The position numbers were made by a program, and so were the translations under genes. A stretch of DNA of 64,000 nucleotides, taken from contig OX411543.1 of NCBI GenBank assembly GCA_948146395.1, forward strand, positions 33,437,058 through 33,501,057, read 5' to 3'. Position 1 is the first letter of the stretch; every line of letters begins with the position of its first letter. Positions 22,211 through 34,215 of this stretch are shown piece by piece. Below the pieces are notes generated by a model. That model saw only the letters and a list, made by a program, of their open reading frames with translations, was not told where the DNA came from and searched no databases. Origin of the DNA: Fragum whitleyi (lineage: Eukaryota; Mollusca; Bivalvia; Cardiida; Cardiidae).

Positions 22211-22595
22211 CTAACTCTTATAATTCTACAACTTCCTATTGTAGAAAGAGATTTTGTGGCGGCGTATATTATGACAACGGCACTCTTGTTTAGAATTGGT
22301 GGACACCGGGGAAAGTATTGCCTATATGGTGTACATACAATCTTAACTATATACAGCTTGAATAAAGATGTAGTTTCACGGTTTTGTCACCAATTGACGA
22401 TGTGAATTAATCGTCAGTGTTTGACTAGATGTATAATTTCGGCAAGTCAACTAAACAGCGTATTTGCAGCTTTAATAGGGAGTTTAGGTATCAATCAACG
22501 ATTTTCACAAATGTTAGTCAAGATACCTCGTACACTGTAAAGGACGATGGATTTAAGTAGATATAAACAACGCGTATAATATGCATATATTGGTT

Positions 22596-23022
22596 CAGGT
22601 AGCAACATCGTGAAATTGACAAGGTGAATGATTTTGGAATAAAATTGAATGAGTGTGTGGAGCAAGCTTTGAGTGAATTTAATGGGGTGTAATCCTATAT
22701 CGCAAATTTTGTTCAGGATGAACAAAATTAGCGATATTGATTACCCCCCTTTAATAAAACATGCATACAAGTTCTAAACATAGCTTCCTATTTCTTCAAA
22801 ATCTATGATAAGCTAACAATTTGAATTATGTTAGTGATATCGCGATTTTTCTGTTTCAAAAATTTATTGAATGACGTTGTTGATTATATATTTTTCAATG
22901 GGTTTGAACGTTTTTGAATTGTTTGAGTGAGTGTTTCGAATAGATGAATGGAGCGCTGAGTGAGCGATTTTGAAATGATTTTAATTGATATGAATGTCAA
23001 TTTCACGATGTAACTATCTGTA
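22596..23022 (+). mobile_element. Foldback family A, near-complete copy
   Basis: It runs from CAGGTAGCAACATCGTGAAA to GTCAATTTCACGATGTAACT. The central hairpin AATTTTGTTCAGGATGAACA AAATTAGCGAT is intact. This is a good reference for the plus orientation. Confidence 0.8.
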
Positions 23023-26000
23023 GGTCCCCACTGCCGATCATTTCGAGTACTGATCGAGCTCTGTCGGTATGAGTGGTCGGAGGTGCTCAGAAAATCGAAC
23101 CTGATCGGTATTGCTATGGATTCCTTATTTTTTTTTTGACATATAAAACAATCCCGGGAAGCAATCGTGCATCCGATCGGGATAAAATCTTACTGGTCGT
23201 GCATCAGTCATGTAAAGATTTGATGTGATCAGGTTGCAACGAGGTCATTCAAAAAATAATGCAACCTTTCTGATACCTATCCGACCAACTTCAAAAAGGG
23301 CATGTATTTTAGCAATTGTTAAGTAGCTTCTCATGATCCGACCTTAACTGGCGGCAAAGCAAGTCGAAATCATATGATGTAACATAAGTTGCAATGACCG
23401 CGGCCACGGTTACATTCAAGATGCAAGGTAACCTTGCGATTGAAATAATTACTAATCAACCAGATATTAATGGACCTTGGTTATGATTTTAAGGTTTTTG
23501 GTCCCTCCATTCTCTGAGCATATGAGGGTTTCTTACAAGTTCACTTCTAAGATAGCAAATATCCCTGAAATTTCTGTTTTGTTTGGTATTCGAAACACGG
23601 ACCTTTAGTTTAGTAGCTTGAATCTTCCCGGCCGAATAGTAAAAAATAACGCCTACCGGGCACCACCTGTTGCAAGACAAAATATTTATTTTGTAGTCAC
23701 TTAAAACCAGGCCGACGTGACGATGTCTTATTTCTTTGTCCAGTGAGGATACAGAAATCATGGTCGATTAAACATAGCGTGCTTGCGATACGCCGGTGAG
23801 ATATCGGCGACTAGTCGGTCACTGTTAACAAGCGTGAGTGAAAAGGTAAAAAAAGACGTCTAAGATTTGTATCAGCCGTAGCCGGCAATTAGTCTTCGAT
23901 ACAATATAGTCATCCACAAATCTTAAAGACGTCGCATATTTCATTTGAAGATAAAACACCGATCCACGGATCAGACAAGCCGTCGACTTTGTTAACGATT
24001 CAAAAAAAACAAAAAAAAAAAACGCCGGCGACGCATTTGTCGACGTATTTCGGAACGTCTAAATCACACTAGCTTTACAAGTGCCAAAGTGCGTTTCAGG
24101 TGCTGAATAATGCTAAAAAATCAAAATCAGAAGGGTGGCACAATTCTTACAGAAACGCTTCCACAGTAATCGCCCTTGATAACATGGAAAGCTCTTGTGT
24201 TGATGAACACACACGTCAAGTTTCAAAACGATATCTTTGATTAAACAGAGGTTAAGCTTGCCACTCCAACGTCTACCCAAGGTACTGTGGACAGATAACA
24301 TTGTCGAATTTTCGATTTTCGTAAATGTGGGCATAAGCTTACACTCAATGAACAGGATCCGAAGCTCGTTCATTTAATGTTGTGACGTCATTAAGGGGCC
24401 AACCCCTTTTCGACCCGCCAAAGTCAGTATTTGCAAATATTTCCTGGATAAATCGGCCGATTTTTACGAAAAAAAAAATTAGAAAGTCCAATAACGCCCG
24501 AGCTAGTCGTTTAATTTCTGTGCACATTAAAATAGAAAAACGGATCTGAAACGCTATCTTTTTCGCGTTTTTTAAGAGTTTACGTTCCATTTTTCATTTC
24601 ATTTTATGTAAATAAATAGAAATTTCCTAAATTTGTCAGGTGAAGTTTGGTCATAAATGAGGTCAAGAGGTTAGGTCTAAGACAGTTAGCTCAAGTAAGC
24701 GATTTAGGGGCAGTATGGCCCATTTGTTCATCAACCTTAAACAAATGTTGTTCAGATGCCCGTTCGGTTATTGTGAGGAAATTCGTGAGACAGTGAAAAC
24801 AGTTTTGTAGATCTACTGTAGAACGTACGACTGAAATTGTTCTCTTGCAGTGACCTCGAGAGAACCTTTGGATGAGACAGGAAAATATGGTCGCAATGCG
24901 ATAGCCGCGAGAGTTAACAGCGCCAAAGGCTCCACATGCCACTTAATAGTAGCCTTATATTGATAAACTAGTAACCAAAATTAAAGCCTAGTTTGCATTT
25001 TCGTCCGAGTCGTTCGATTTACAAATATGTTTTTAAAATATAATTTTTTACATCGTACGATGTAATTTCCCATGGCGGATGTGTTGATTAAATCGTGTGG
25101 TCTCAGAAACGTTTCAAAAAACATTGAGACGATTGTCCGACAATCGCAAAGTGATCTTACGGTTTCTGTACTAGAAATTTTGGAATATTCGACTTGATCT
25201 GGTTTAGAAAGTGCGGCCGTTCCGGCGTGGGAAATGTAGGATTGTGATTTAGAAGCATATCATCAAACGATCACCGTACAAACACGGTACTGTTCGATGA
25301 GGTTATTGTCCAGAGCCTTAAACCTAGCCAACTTTCTTCAACAAATGTACATTACAAATACAAAAAATCTCAAACCCATAGTCAGTGATTACGTCATCAA
25401 ACGAATGCATTGTAAAAGCACGGATATTTCACTGTACAGTCTCCTTGTGATCACCACATGGAAAATTCAATCAGCAGATTTTTCGTAAATTCATAAAACG
25501 TGCCGTTTTGCGCGTAAATTTGAACGTCATTTTGGCCGAAAATCGCCAGTTTAATTGAGGTCTTTATCTTTAAAATACACACGAATTCTTATTGTTAGAA
25601 TCGACCTTATGTACATCAAAGTTTTTAGAAAACTTTAACACACGCTATAGAATTTTAAACCCGTAGATACGATGCACAGCGTCGCGTTAAAAACGTGTAC
25701 TAGGCATGTTTAGAACGTTATGTACCAAAAACTATTGAATATATCGCAAAACAAAAGCCGATGTGAAATCGAAAAATTGTCAATAACTAGCAACCGAAGT
25801 TTCGTAAAATTCAGAAGAAGTGTTTTGAAGGGTGCAATCTACCTCTAACGAGGAGCATTGGCTTTGTCGAATAACTTCGCTTAAATTTGAGGGTTAGCGC
25901 TATTTTATCTGACGTCATCCGGTTTTCTCGAAATCTTCAAAATAGTTCGCCTTTGTACTTCCGAGGTTAAATTGTTGAATTGGGGTTCCGGTTGAATACT

Positions 26001-26510
26001 CCCGAGGTCTATTTCATATAATCGCCGAGGTCTCCCGATTGACAGTAGAGGGCTTCAAGAAAGGTCGTGAATGATCGTGTTTGGTCGTGACGAGACATCA
26101 TGCCTTTCGGCTGAGTTCGAACGTATAGAGAAAATTAGCGGAGAGGGCCCAGCTTAAATCATTTAACACAAAATGTTTGCTTTATGTACTCATTCCTCAT
26201 CACGCTTGAAACGAATTAAGTTCTTGCGAGTTTTTAAGATGGCAGATTTCAAGCACTGTATGATCTCTGAAGGATCTCCATGAGTCTTTACTTTCATTAA
26301 GCTTAATTTGTACTCGCATAGAGCGTGAAATCGTGACAAACACGAACTCGGCTGTGGTAATAAAAGAGCATGGCCGAATCGCAAATAAACGTGAGGGAAA
26401 TTCGCAGGAAAAACAGTAGAAAGCAGTCTGTTGGCTACCCATAATATGTCGTGAGATAATGTTGTATTAGATTGTATTTATGAATTTTGAATACCTCCGA
26501 ACGAATTAGT
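23023..26510. other. 3.5 kb with no recognised gene; CpG-richer than neighbours
   Basis: The stretch holds short minus-strand frames (e.g. 23489-23761, 24113-24373, 24345-24590, 24691-24942), none of which resembles a known protein or has splice support. An inverted pair lies at 23853-23933 (AAGACGTCTAAGATTTGT with ACAAATCTTAAAGACGTC). Words at 25850-26000 (GGTTAGCGCTATTT, GACGTCATCCGGTTTTC, TACTTCCGAGGTT) recur at 58.13-58.30 kb, so part of it is repeat. Confidence 0.45.
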
Positions 26511-26815
26511 TATACCCCCACCTACGAATTCGAGAGGGTATATTGGGTTCACCACGTCTGTCTGTCCATAGACCTTTTCATTTCCGGCCTTTACTTAAGA
26601 ACCAAGTGACCTAGAATAATGAAACTTCATTCAAATGCTACTTATGACCAAATAACATGTCCTATTGAATTAGGACAGAGGTCGAAACGTCAAGGTCAAG
26701 GTCAGCTTTTGTTCAATTTCCGTTTCTGGACTCTTAAATCGACAACAAAGCAACCTAGAATCATGATATTACGTGGCAATACTACTGATTACCCCAAAAA
26801 AGAATAGGCGTATCA
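26511..26815 (+). repeat. Repeat beginning TATACCCCC...GAGGGTATATTGG
   Basis: The start TATACCCCCACCTACGAATT CGAGAGGGTATATTGGGTTCACC, followed by GTCTGTCTGTCC, CCAAGTGACCTAGAAT and CAAGGTCAAGGTCAG, resembles a dispersed repeat I associate with bivalve genomes. That association is from memory. No coding is seen. Confidence 0.5.
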
Positions 26816-26851
26816 ATCACCAATTGCCTATCCATCATGGGTATAGGCATA

Positions 26852-27290
26852 CAGTTAGTTACGTCGTCAAATTGACAGATCAAAACCATTCAAAATCGCT
26901 CACTCAGCGCTTCAATTATTCATTCCAATCACTCACCCAAACCATTCAAAAACGCTCCGAACTCACTTAAATGATGCAATCAAATACTTAATTCAAAATA
27001 AATATAGCAAGAAAAAAATCGCGATTTCACAAAAATAATTGAAATTGCAAGCGTCTAATTGGTTCTTGAAGAAATAGGAAGATATTTGTAGAACTTGTAT
27101 GCATATTTTTTATATAAAAAGGGGGGGGGGGTAAAAATCGCTAAATTTGTTCATCTTGAACAAAATTAAGGATACTGGATTACCTTTCTTTAAATTCCTT
27201 AAAAACTCGCTCCACATGCCCATTCCATTCCATTTTAAAATCTTCCAAAATCATTCATCATGCCAATACATCATGTTTTTAACTGTACAT
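26852..27290 (-). mobile_element. Foldback family A, full copy, inverted
   Basis: It runs from ACAGTTAGTTACGTCGTCAA to CATCATGTTTTTAACTGTA. It includes CACTCAGCGCTTCAATTATT and the central AATTTGTTCATCTTGAACAAAATT. A G run of ten lies at 27121-27130. Confidence 0.75.
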
Positions 27291-28012
27291 GTAGTACATG
27301 CCAATTCGTAGACAACATATGAAGCTTAGACTTTTATCAAAAGTCGCATGAAAGTTGGCCGAGACGGGATTCAAACTCACGGCCCCATTTATTTTTAGCT
27401 TACAGGGCACGTCCCGGAAGTATAAAGGTATAATATAACCCATCACGTCAAAATTCCTTAAAGCATCAGAATTGGATATAGCGGATCTTTTAAGGAAGAT
27501 TTAAAAAAAAAAAAGAATGTAGAGGACTGGTTCGTTTAAATGGCTTGTCAAAACAATGGTTCTGAAGTGCAAAATAATAGATGGATGGACATATGTTCAA
27601 AATCAAGACAAATATTGAGATGTTTCATTAAACAGTAAAATATATACCCAATATTACATGTTGTTCTTTTAAAATGATTCGTTATCCAGGAAAGCCAGCC
27701 TAAAGACGCCAGTAAGTGTTGCTTATTTCAGCTGTCTTACAAAGATAATAGAAAACTGGATTTTTAGACAACTTGTAAACTCAGAAAGAATTTATATTTA
27801 AAAGAGACCGACCAAACAAGCAATTTCTCCTTTTAACTCAATGCTTTCCTTTTTTATTTCCTCCCAATGCATTAAAAGTCCGGTTTGTAAGAAAATGTTG
27901 AAATAAATGGTTTAATAAACCAGTACAAAGCATCTCATACCTTATGATAAAAGCATATCGTTCTCTTGTTTTATGAAAAATACATTTAAAAAAAAATCCC
28001 GTGTTCCGGGTG
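27291..28012. other. Mostly unassigned; one tRNA-like 3' half
   Basis: At 27358-27425 the minus strand has a B-box-like GAGTTTGAATCCCG and a CCGTGAG stem but no matching A box. The remainder is AT-rich with no exon seen. Confidence 0.35.
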
Positions 28013-28085
28013 GGATTCGATCCCGGGACCTTTCCATACCAAAGTAATCGTCGTGACCACTAGGCTACGGTCACCGTGTAAAAGC
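28013..28085 (-). repeat. tRNA-like sequence (SINE head or tRNA pseudogene)
   Basis: On the minus strand GTAGCCTAGTGGTCA (A box) and GGGATCGAATCCC (B box) are about 40 nt apart, in a tRNA-sized segment. The acceptor stem does not close cleanly and the anticodon arm is unclear, so a functional tRNA is unlikely. Confidence 0.5.
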
Positions 28086-28086
28086 A

Positions 28087-28690
28087 CATGTGTCCAGTGA
28101 CACCGGCGCGTTATGGACACCCGTAAACAAAAATAAAATGACTGCTCCCGTAATATGATGTGTGACGGCAAACCGTAACTTAAGGGCGTTATGGTAAGCC
28201 GTAACAACTGTGATTTTTCTGTGACGGTTCACCGTAACGTATGTGTTTTAATATGCAAACCCTTGCAACAGATTTTGCTGCGAACACGGTAGTAAAACCC
28301 GCGAACACAAGCCTTTTATGGATTTACAATAAAGGTGAAATATTTGTCTAGACATCTGTCGAGCTGGATTTTTAAAATTTGAATTTAAAGGATGTTTAAT
28401 CCAGGATTGAAAACGTACAATTTTCATCGGTTTTTGACACATTTTTGCCTTTTTATTTGCTTAAAATGCCCTGAGTTGTATGTCCATGGGACAAGAAAGC
28501 TTTAAAAGAGAAATGTGATTCACATGCTAAGGAGTCAGAAACAATCTTGTTGAAATTGACTGAGAAAAAAGCCTTTTTTGTGAAAGTAGGTCAACTTTAT
28601 GCATGTTACGGGTATCCATAACAGAATCGCATTATGGATAGCCGAAAGTCCCCAGACTGGTGACATGTTTTTAAGATATCAAATAATTAT
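28087..28690. repeat. Region rich in GTTACGG/CCGTAAC words
   Basis: Repeated short words (GACGGCAAACCGTAAC, GGTAAGCCGTAAC, GACGGTTCACCGTAAC, TTATGGATAGCCGAAAGTCC) are shared with 17.07-17.31 kb, where GGACTTTCGGCTGGCCGTAAC occurs. This suggests a common decayed element in the other orientation. A few short frames exist without support. Confidence 0.4.
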
Positions 28691-28741
28691 CTTCGCCAGA
28701 TAATGAACTTTAACTGGTGTAATAGATTTATGAGGTTTTAT

Positions 28742-28885
28742 GATCTGGACCCGTGATTATTAATCCTTTTCCGCGCTTATTTTAGAATTTTCTCAAGTTT
28801 AAAATTCAAATAAATATTTGAACATAAAAGATAGAATTAATAAGTTGTTATCTTATAACAACTTATTAATTTATCTTTGAGATTC
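28742..28885. mobile_element. Hairpin element, partial copy (family with 62.4 kb)
   Basis: TTAGAATTTTCTCAAGTTTA and the hairpin AATAAGTTGTTAT/ATAACAACTTATT recur in the complete element at 62411-62651 in the other orientation. Confidence 0.6.
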
Positions 28886-29029
28886 ACACATGTATATAAG
28901 TATGAAAAAAGAATCAAGAAATTTTTAGAAAATTTCGAGTGTAGGAAAGTATATATAGCATCGGGTCCTGTTTTTCTAATATGTGTACTACAGTTATTGA
29001 AATCATAAATAAGGCACATATAGAACTAA

Positions 29030-29416
29030 GAACATCTAGTTATTGAAAAGTGAATGATTTTGAATGGTTCGGACTAGAATTGAATGAGTGGACGGAGCGA
29101 ATCATATTGGGCCAAATTAACGATATTTTATTATCCCCCTTTAAAAAGATCTACGTACTTCTCTGTGTGTTTGTCCAAGACGGACATATCAGACACTTTA
29201 AAAATCCAAACAAGCCAATGAAATCGTGCGATGATTTAATAATCGATTTGAAGTGAATTGTGGTCGTTTTGATTTCGAAACGTTAAAATAGATTTTGGGG
29301 CGTTTTTGAGTGGCCAGGGTGAGTGTTTTGGATGACACAAATGGAGCGCTGAGCGAACAATTTAGAATTATTTTGATCGGAGTGATAGTCAATTTCTCGA
29401 TGTTGTTAACTGTATC
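29030..29416 (+). mobile_element. Foldback family A copy
   Basis: From AAGAACATCTAGTTATTGAA to CAATTTCTCGATGTTGTTAA CTGTA. Family words ATGGAGCGCTGAGCGAACAA and TTAGAATTATTTTGATCGG are present. The central hairpin is decayed. Confidence 0.7.
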
Positions 29417-29798
29417 ACGAGTAGAGGTATCATGGGAGACACAAATCACGCCGTTTGTAATCTGAAGCTATTTGTTCTGTTTTTATGCAATACTCAGAAT
29501 GTTTATATAAGAAAATTGTCGACAAAATTTGCGTACGTAAAATAAGTGATTATCACACCAATCTTTATTTGTGAGTCCCAACCGAAAAAAAGATACCCGA
29601 GAATAGCAAGGTTGTTCAACCAATGTTGCCTAATGATAGATTCTACGTAATTCGGTAATGGAGAGAGCCAATATATCCATGGCGTGAAAAAGTTAACGTA
29701 GGTTGACAACCCACCTATAGCAGCGTCATTGAAAATATGTCGCGAGTGCCTATGCTTAGTCTGATAGGGCAATTTTGCGCTTTCACCGTTGAAGGAGA

Positions 29799-30097
29799 TT
29801 GATTGATTGATTGATTGAATGGAGTGTAACTCTGCTTTCAACATTTTTTTTTCAGTTATATCGCGACGGCTGGAGCACCTAACAATGGATTCATGGTATT
29901 TCTCTCACGAGTACAACCATCACACCCTTTCCAATCCTCCAGCTGCTATCTCAGTGTCCGTCTCACATAGGTCTACGACTATCAACCAAATTGATGAAAG
30001 ACAAATAGTCGGAAAGAATTTGTGTCGCCGTCGGAGATCGAACCCGGGACCTCTAGATTGACAGTCCTACGCGCTACCAACTGCGCTATGACGGCGA
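29799..30097 (-). mobile_element. tRNA-headed SINE, copy 3 (minus strand)
   Basis: On the minus strand the head GCCGTCATAGCGCAGTTGG and B box GGTTCGATCTCCG are followed by the body. The tail is (CAAT)n next to GTTGAAAGCAGAGTTACACTCC; it lies at 29799-29820 on the plus strand as TTGATTGATTGATTG. Confidence 0.85.
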
Positions 30098-30237
30098 CCC
30101 CGTTATTGGAGATATGCTTCGGAAATTCAAGTGACAAAGGTTATTTCGGCTTATTCAGATAATTTGACCTTGGACTTTGACCACTGAAAAACAAATATTG
30201 TGCGAAAATACATCAGATTTATTATCCATGATTAATG

Positions 30238-30578
30238 CCCTGGCAGGGCGGAACCTAAGTAACGGGTCGTTGCACTTAAGGTTAAGGGAATTCAGCTTTT
30301 ATCTACAATAACCTACTTCTTAAGAGAGTCGACATTAATAACTCGAGACCTTAAATCGTAGATTGGTAACCAAATCCTAGTAACTTCAGCTTAATCAAGC
30401 TGAAGTTACAAGGCTTTGGTAACCAAACGATGAAAAGTGTTCACTCTCTCAAAGCACGTGAATCCTTTAGGTTTTAGGATACAGTTATTTGTACGCGTTA
30501 ACGATGATTACCGAAAGAACCCAGACTATTGAAAAGTTAACTCGCATAATTACGTCACGGTTAAGCCCCGCCCTGCCA
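30238..30578. mobile_element. Hairpin element family C, diverged copy
   Basis: The ends CCTGGCAGGGCGG and CCGCCCTGCCA form terminal inverted repeats, and the centre has GGTAACCAAATCC...GTAACTTCAGCTT/AAGCTGAAGTTAC...GGTAACC. It is the same architecture as 47083-47427 in the opposite orientation, but clearly diverged. Confidence 0.75.
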
Positions 30579-31080
30579 TTTCATTAATTACGCAGAATAA
30601 CTTAGGACAACGTGAACTCTCGTTGAAGATTCCCGTTCGTTGGAAAGTTCCAAATAAATTTATGTACTTGAAAACGATATTGATTTTAAGGTAGGACCTA
30701 AATGCATTCTTCATACCTGTAAAACATATTCATATTTCATATGAATAGGTGGAACGAAACAAAAATGAAAAGAAAAAAAAACCCTAACAACCCGGAATTG
30801 GTTACTTATTTCTCAAATCATATTATTGTATTGACACCTTCAACAGCAGAGCTCTTTGATCCCTAGAAATGCAAGGTCGATTGGGTTAATGAATTTCTAG
30901 ATTGAAATACTGTAGCACAAGCCCTGTATAAAAGCCTTCAATGGTCAAGACAAGTGCGAAACGTCGACTCTAGTCACCCTGCACAATACGTGCTACCTGA
31001 CTAGGGCCGACTTTTTACGCATTATCAAGATGGTCGATCGACGGAGGACGGGTCGCAAAATGTTTGTCTTAATCCAGCCC
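30579..31080. other. No feature recognised
   Basis: No exon, element end or strong repeat is seen apart from a small palindrome at ATTCATATTTCATATGAAT near 30729. Confidence 0.35.
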
Positions 31081-31206
31081 TGTGTTCAGGTTCACAAAAT
31101 GGTACAAACTGTTTGCAAATTATACACTGCTTTGCACGCGCACTTGCGTGCAAAGCGAGTATAATTTGCAAACAATTTGCACCGTTTTGGGATTCCGAAC
31201 ACAGAG
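31081..31206. repeat. Palindrome family P, full copy
   Basis: It runs from TGTGTTCAGGTTCACAAAAT to TTTTGGGATTCCGAACACAGAGCTG. Both arms carry GCAAATTATAC with a replaced CCCC, a change shared by the two arms of this copy. Confidence 0.85.
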
Positions 31207-31954
31207 CTGATTCGTCAATATTCTTCTGGATGGATTACTACGTTCAAATTTGAAACTCCCGATTTTCTGTATCAAAAAGTATATTTGAAATGATTGATAG
31301 AAAATTGGGAGATATTTCGTCTGGGTTGTCTCGAATGTGACACACGGGGATTACAAATACCGCCTATATCAAATAATAAATTCATCGAATTTAACTGAAA
31401 TGTCGCTTATTTCTTCTCAAATTCGTGCTCTTACAATATCACCCACATAGTTGTTTAGCAATACATCTCGTTCTATTTCACAATATGCTGAGTTTATAAA
31501 TCTCTGTTTCAGGCCATGGACTTCAAAAAATTAAAAATTGATATGAAGCTGAGAAAAATGTTTAAATTACGATATGATGTTTCACTATCTCTACCTTTCA
31601 TCTTTTATAAACAACGTACCAAACTGTTTTTACGTGTATGTTGACAAAATAGGTGAAAATAATAGTTTGCAAAAGACCATTTTGAGCTTGAGGTTTTTTT
31701 TACTTAAGGTTGTAGTAGTACCTAGTGGGTAATTGTGTCTATATTCTGTACAATTCCAGATGATTTTTCACGCAGCCCTAACGAAGTTGTCGATTTTGGA
31801 CAATGTTTAAAAGTTTGTACTTATATAAAGCTTCAAATTTTATAAATAGTTTAACTGAGCTAACTCTCTTTTTGGTAAACAAAAAGAGTATTGAATATGG
31901 CCAAAACACTTTACATGAGCCTTAGAGGCAAAATGACTTATATTTAGGTCATCG
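31207..31954. other. No gene assigned
   Basis: AT-rich. An acceptor-like CTCTGTTTCAG followed by GCCATGG at 31511-31519 opens a 44-codon frame without a donor; not accepted as a gene. Confidence 0.35.
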
Positions 31955-32188
31955 GGGGCCTGTTTTACTAAACATCTTACGACTATTCTTTGCGTAGGTC
32001 CAGCATTAAAGTTGCTTCTGCAGTAGTAACTTAATATGGAATTCTGCCATGAATCATCTCATTGGAATCATCTTCTTAAGACGATTCCAGTGAGATATTG
32101 CAAGGTAAAACCTATGACTGAATGAAAACACCAGGTACGATTTGTGACTGTGACTGAAACGTCACAATGAATTTTGTCTAATGTCGGA
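31955..32188. mobile_element. TIR MITE (GGGCCYGTTTTACTAAACATC family), one end
   Basis: The left end GGGGCCTGTTTTACTAAACA matches both ends of 45007-45249. Internal words AAGACGATTCCARTGAGA and ACGATTTGTGA also match. The right terminus is lost after GTCTAATGTCGGATG. Confidence 0.65.
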
Positions 32189-32704
32189 TGGAATTTGAAC
32201 GGAATAGATATCGAATTCCCGACTCAATGATTAAGAACTGAATGCCATACCGACTGTGTTCACCGGGCTGGATCAAGGGCGTCATTGTGCGTTTACCTAA
32301 TTCAAGTTAAACTGGGTTCATTTATCTAGAAGAAAAAGCAATGCTATTGTTTTGAATCCGTTCAGAACGTTTTTGCATTGATTGCTTCTTAATTAAGATC
32401 TCTTGATTTCTTTGGTCTAGACGGGATATTAGGCAATGGAAATGCTAGCAAGTTCACCATAAAGAAAGAGTATACTTTTTAATCCTCAATTGGATAGTCT
32501 ATATACGGGGACGGCGTGATAATTTCGCACCATAAAACCAATCAAATCAAGCCTATACAGAAAAAGAAGAAGGGAAAAATGTCCTTCCTCTTACCTCTTT
32601 TCAATTACTGTATTATCCTAAACCTAACGTTAAAAGAATAATACCTTCTTGGACAACTTTCTTGATTTTACATCCCTGAATTTTGTCCATATAAATATTG
32701 TGGC

Positions 32705-32745
32705 AAATGAGAAACTGCTTGTTACAAGCAGTTTCCTTTTCTCCA
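32705..32745. repeat. Hairpin
   Basis: GAGAAACTGCTTG pairs with CAAGCAGTTTCC around TTA. The stem style resembles the internal stem of the TTAA MITE but no TTAA ends are found. Confidence 0.5.
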
Positions 32746-32965
32746 CATTATTATTTTTCCAAAGAGCACGGCCTCTTTGCATAAGCGATTGAGTGATTAA
32801 GTGTGAGGGTGAGTGAGTGGTTTGAATGTGTTAGACCAAGTGATAGAGGTGAGAGTAAGGGATAAAGACAAGGTTATGTTGTGAGAAAGACACTTTTCTA
32901 TCCGATTGTTGATTCAAATTGATGTTGGTCTACTTTTTAATTTCTCAAAAGAAAAAAAAAGATAA

Positions 32966-33072
32966 TTTATTATTATTATTATTTTTATTATAATATAATT
33001 ATTAATATAATTATTATCATAAATATTTTTATAATCATAGTAATTATTATCATTATCTTTATTATTATTATC
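32966..33072 (+). repeat. (TTA)n-rich low-complexity tract
   Basis: About 100 bp of ATT/TTA-based imperfect trinucleotide repeat. Confidence 0.8.
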
Positions 33073-34107
33073 AATATCACTCCTTAAATTGCACCATCTT
33101 TTGATTTTTGTCTGCTCTTCATTTTGAAATCAAAATATTATAAAATTTACAAAAAAGGGAAAGGGAAGAGACGTAGAAAAACTGAAAGCCGAATTCACCC
33201 AATTCAAAACAAGTCAGGTTGCAGTGAAGCTATGTGGATTTTTCTCATACACGGTTGGCTCCATAATCGGAACCACCGGCTCCGCTTTCAAAATCGTGCG
33301 AGAACTTCCGCATCACGTGTGACTCCGATTATGTACATGTAAACATTTAATTTTTGGAATGAAAAATGGGGTAGGGGGTCGAGATTTACACATTTATACC
33401 GTTTTTTATGCATCAATCATTAAAAGGTCGAATGCTATTCGACCAATATTTTGCCACGTAAACGTACTCAAGAAATGTAAGAACGTTCGTCGGTTTTTGT
33501 TAGAAATGATTTCTTCTGAGAGCAATCTGGAGCCAGGAATGTCAAAACACGTGGTTTTACCTCTCCAAATGCAATATTCTGAACAGAATTAATAACGTTC
33601 ACCATTGTTTTCAGTGTGCAAGAGTTTAACAAAACAACCACAATACTCTAACCAAATGTATTTTCCTATAACATGAGATAGATTGAAGAAAAAAAGTTTG
33701 GTTCCGATTATATGGATTGGCTTCGATTATGTACCCTAGCTCAGAAGTTGTGGAGTGTATTCTTCCATATACCCTAATCTCCTTCAATATGAAGTTTCTG
33801 CTGGTTTCATGGCGCTATTATTTCTCGTCATTCCACGACGCATTTTGTCTATGTTACGTCTCACCTGTTCTCGTTTACTTTTATTACCCCCAAAATGCAA
33901 TATGTGTAAAGAAAAAAGAGAGTTTCGATTCTTTTTCCGTAAAAATAAATACCTTTAAATGAATTTCAACCGTGGCACACCCCATTTACCTAAGTCTTGA
34001 AGCTCCCCAACTTCAACCATATACCCCCTCCCCTACTCCCCGGAATTCAGAACCGGTTATTGTTTTTAAAGAGATAAATAGAGGATGATCGTTTGTTTCA
34101 GTGTAAA
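33073..34107. other. No gene recognised; scattered CCGATTATG words
   Basis: CCATAATCGGAACC (33263) and CTCCGATTATG (33322) form an inverted pair, and GGTTCCGATTATATGG recurs at 33701. Short plus-strand frames (33124-33342, 33359-33592, 33717-33962) match nothing I know. Confidence 0.35.
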
Positions 34108-34215
34108 ATTGATTGATATTTCATTGTGTAATCAACAAAAGTTATATTTTCACGAGTTGCGAAACCAATGGTGAAAATATAGCTTTGGTTGCATAAGAAA
34201 TGAAATATCAATCGA
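34108..34215. repeat. Palindrome with about 45-bp arms
   Basis: ATTGATTGATATTTCATT at the left pairs with the complement ending ATATCAATCGAT, and TATATTTTCAC pairs with GTGAAAATATA near the loop. Confidence 0.7.

Noticed and set aside
18207..22214. Two similar peptides (MIYQAVG... on minus, MIYSAVG... on plus) suggesting a gene pair
   Set aside because: They are the two arms of the large inverted repeat. Differences fall at all codon positions and there is no start context, domain or splice evidence.
24113..24942. Cluster of minus frames as a possible gene
   Set aside because: They overlap in different frames, no phase-compatible splicing joins them, and none resembles a known protein.
31511..31650. 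Acceptor plus GCCATGG opening a 44-codon frame
   Set aside because: No usable donor or domain; the frame is Lys/Leu-rich as expected for AT-rich DNA.
32590..32705. Minus ATG MDKIQGCKIKKVVQE ending at a GTATT donor, with a possible 13-nt microexon
   Set aside because: Needs an implausible microexon and has no downstream support.
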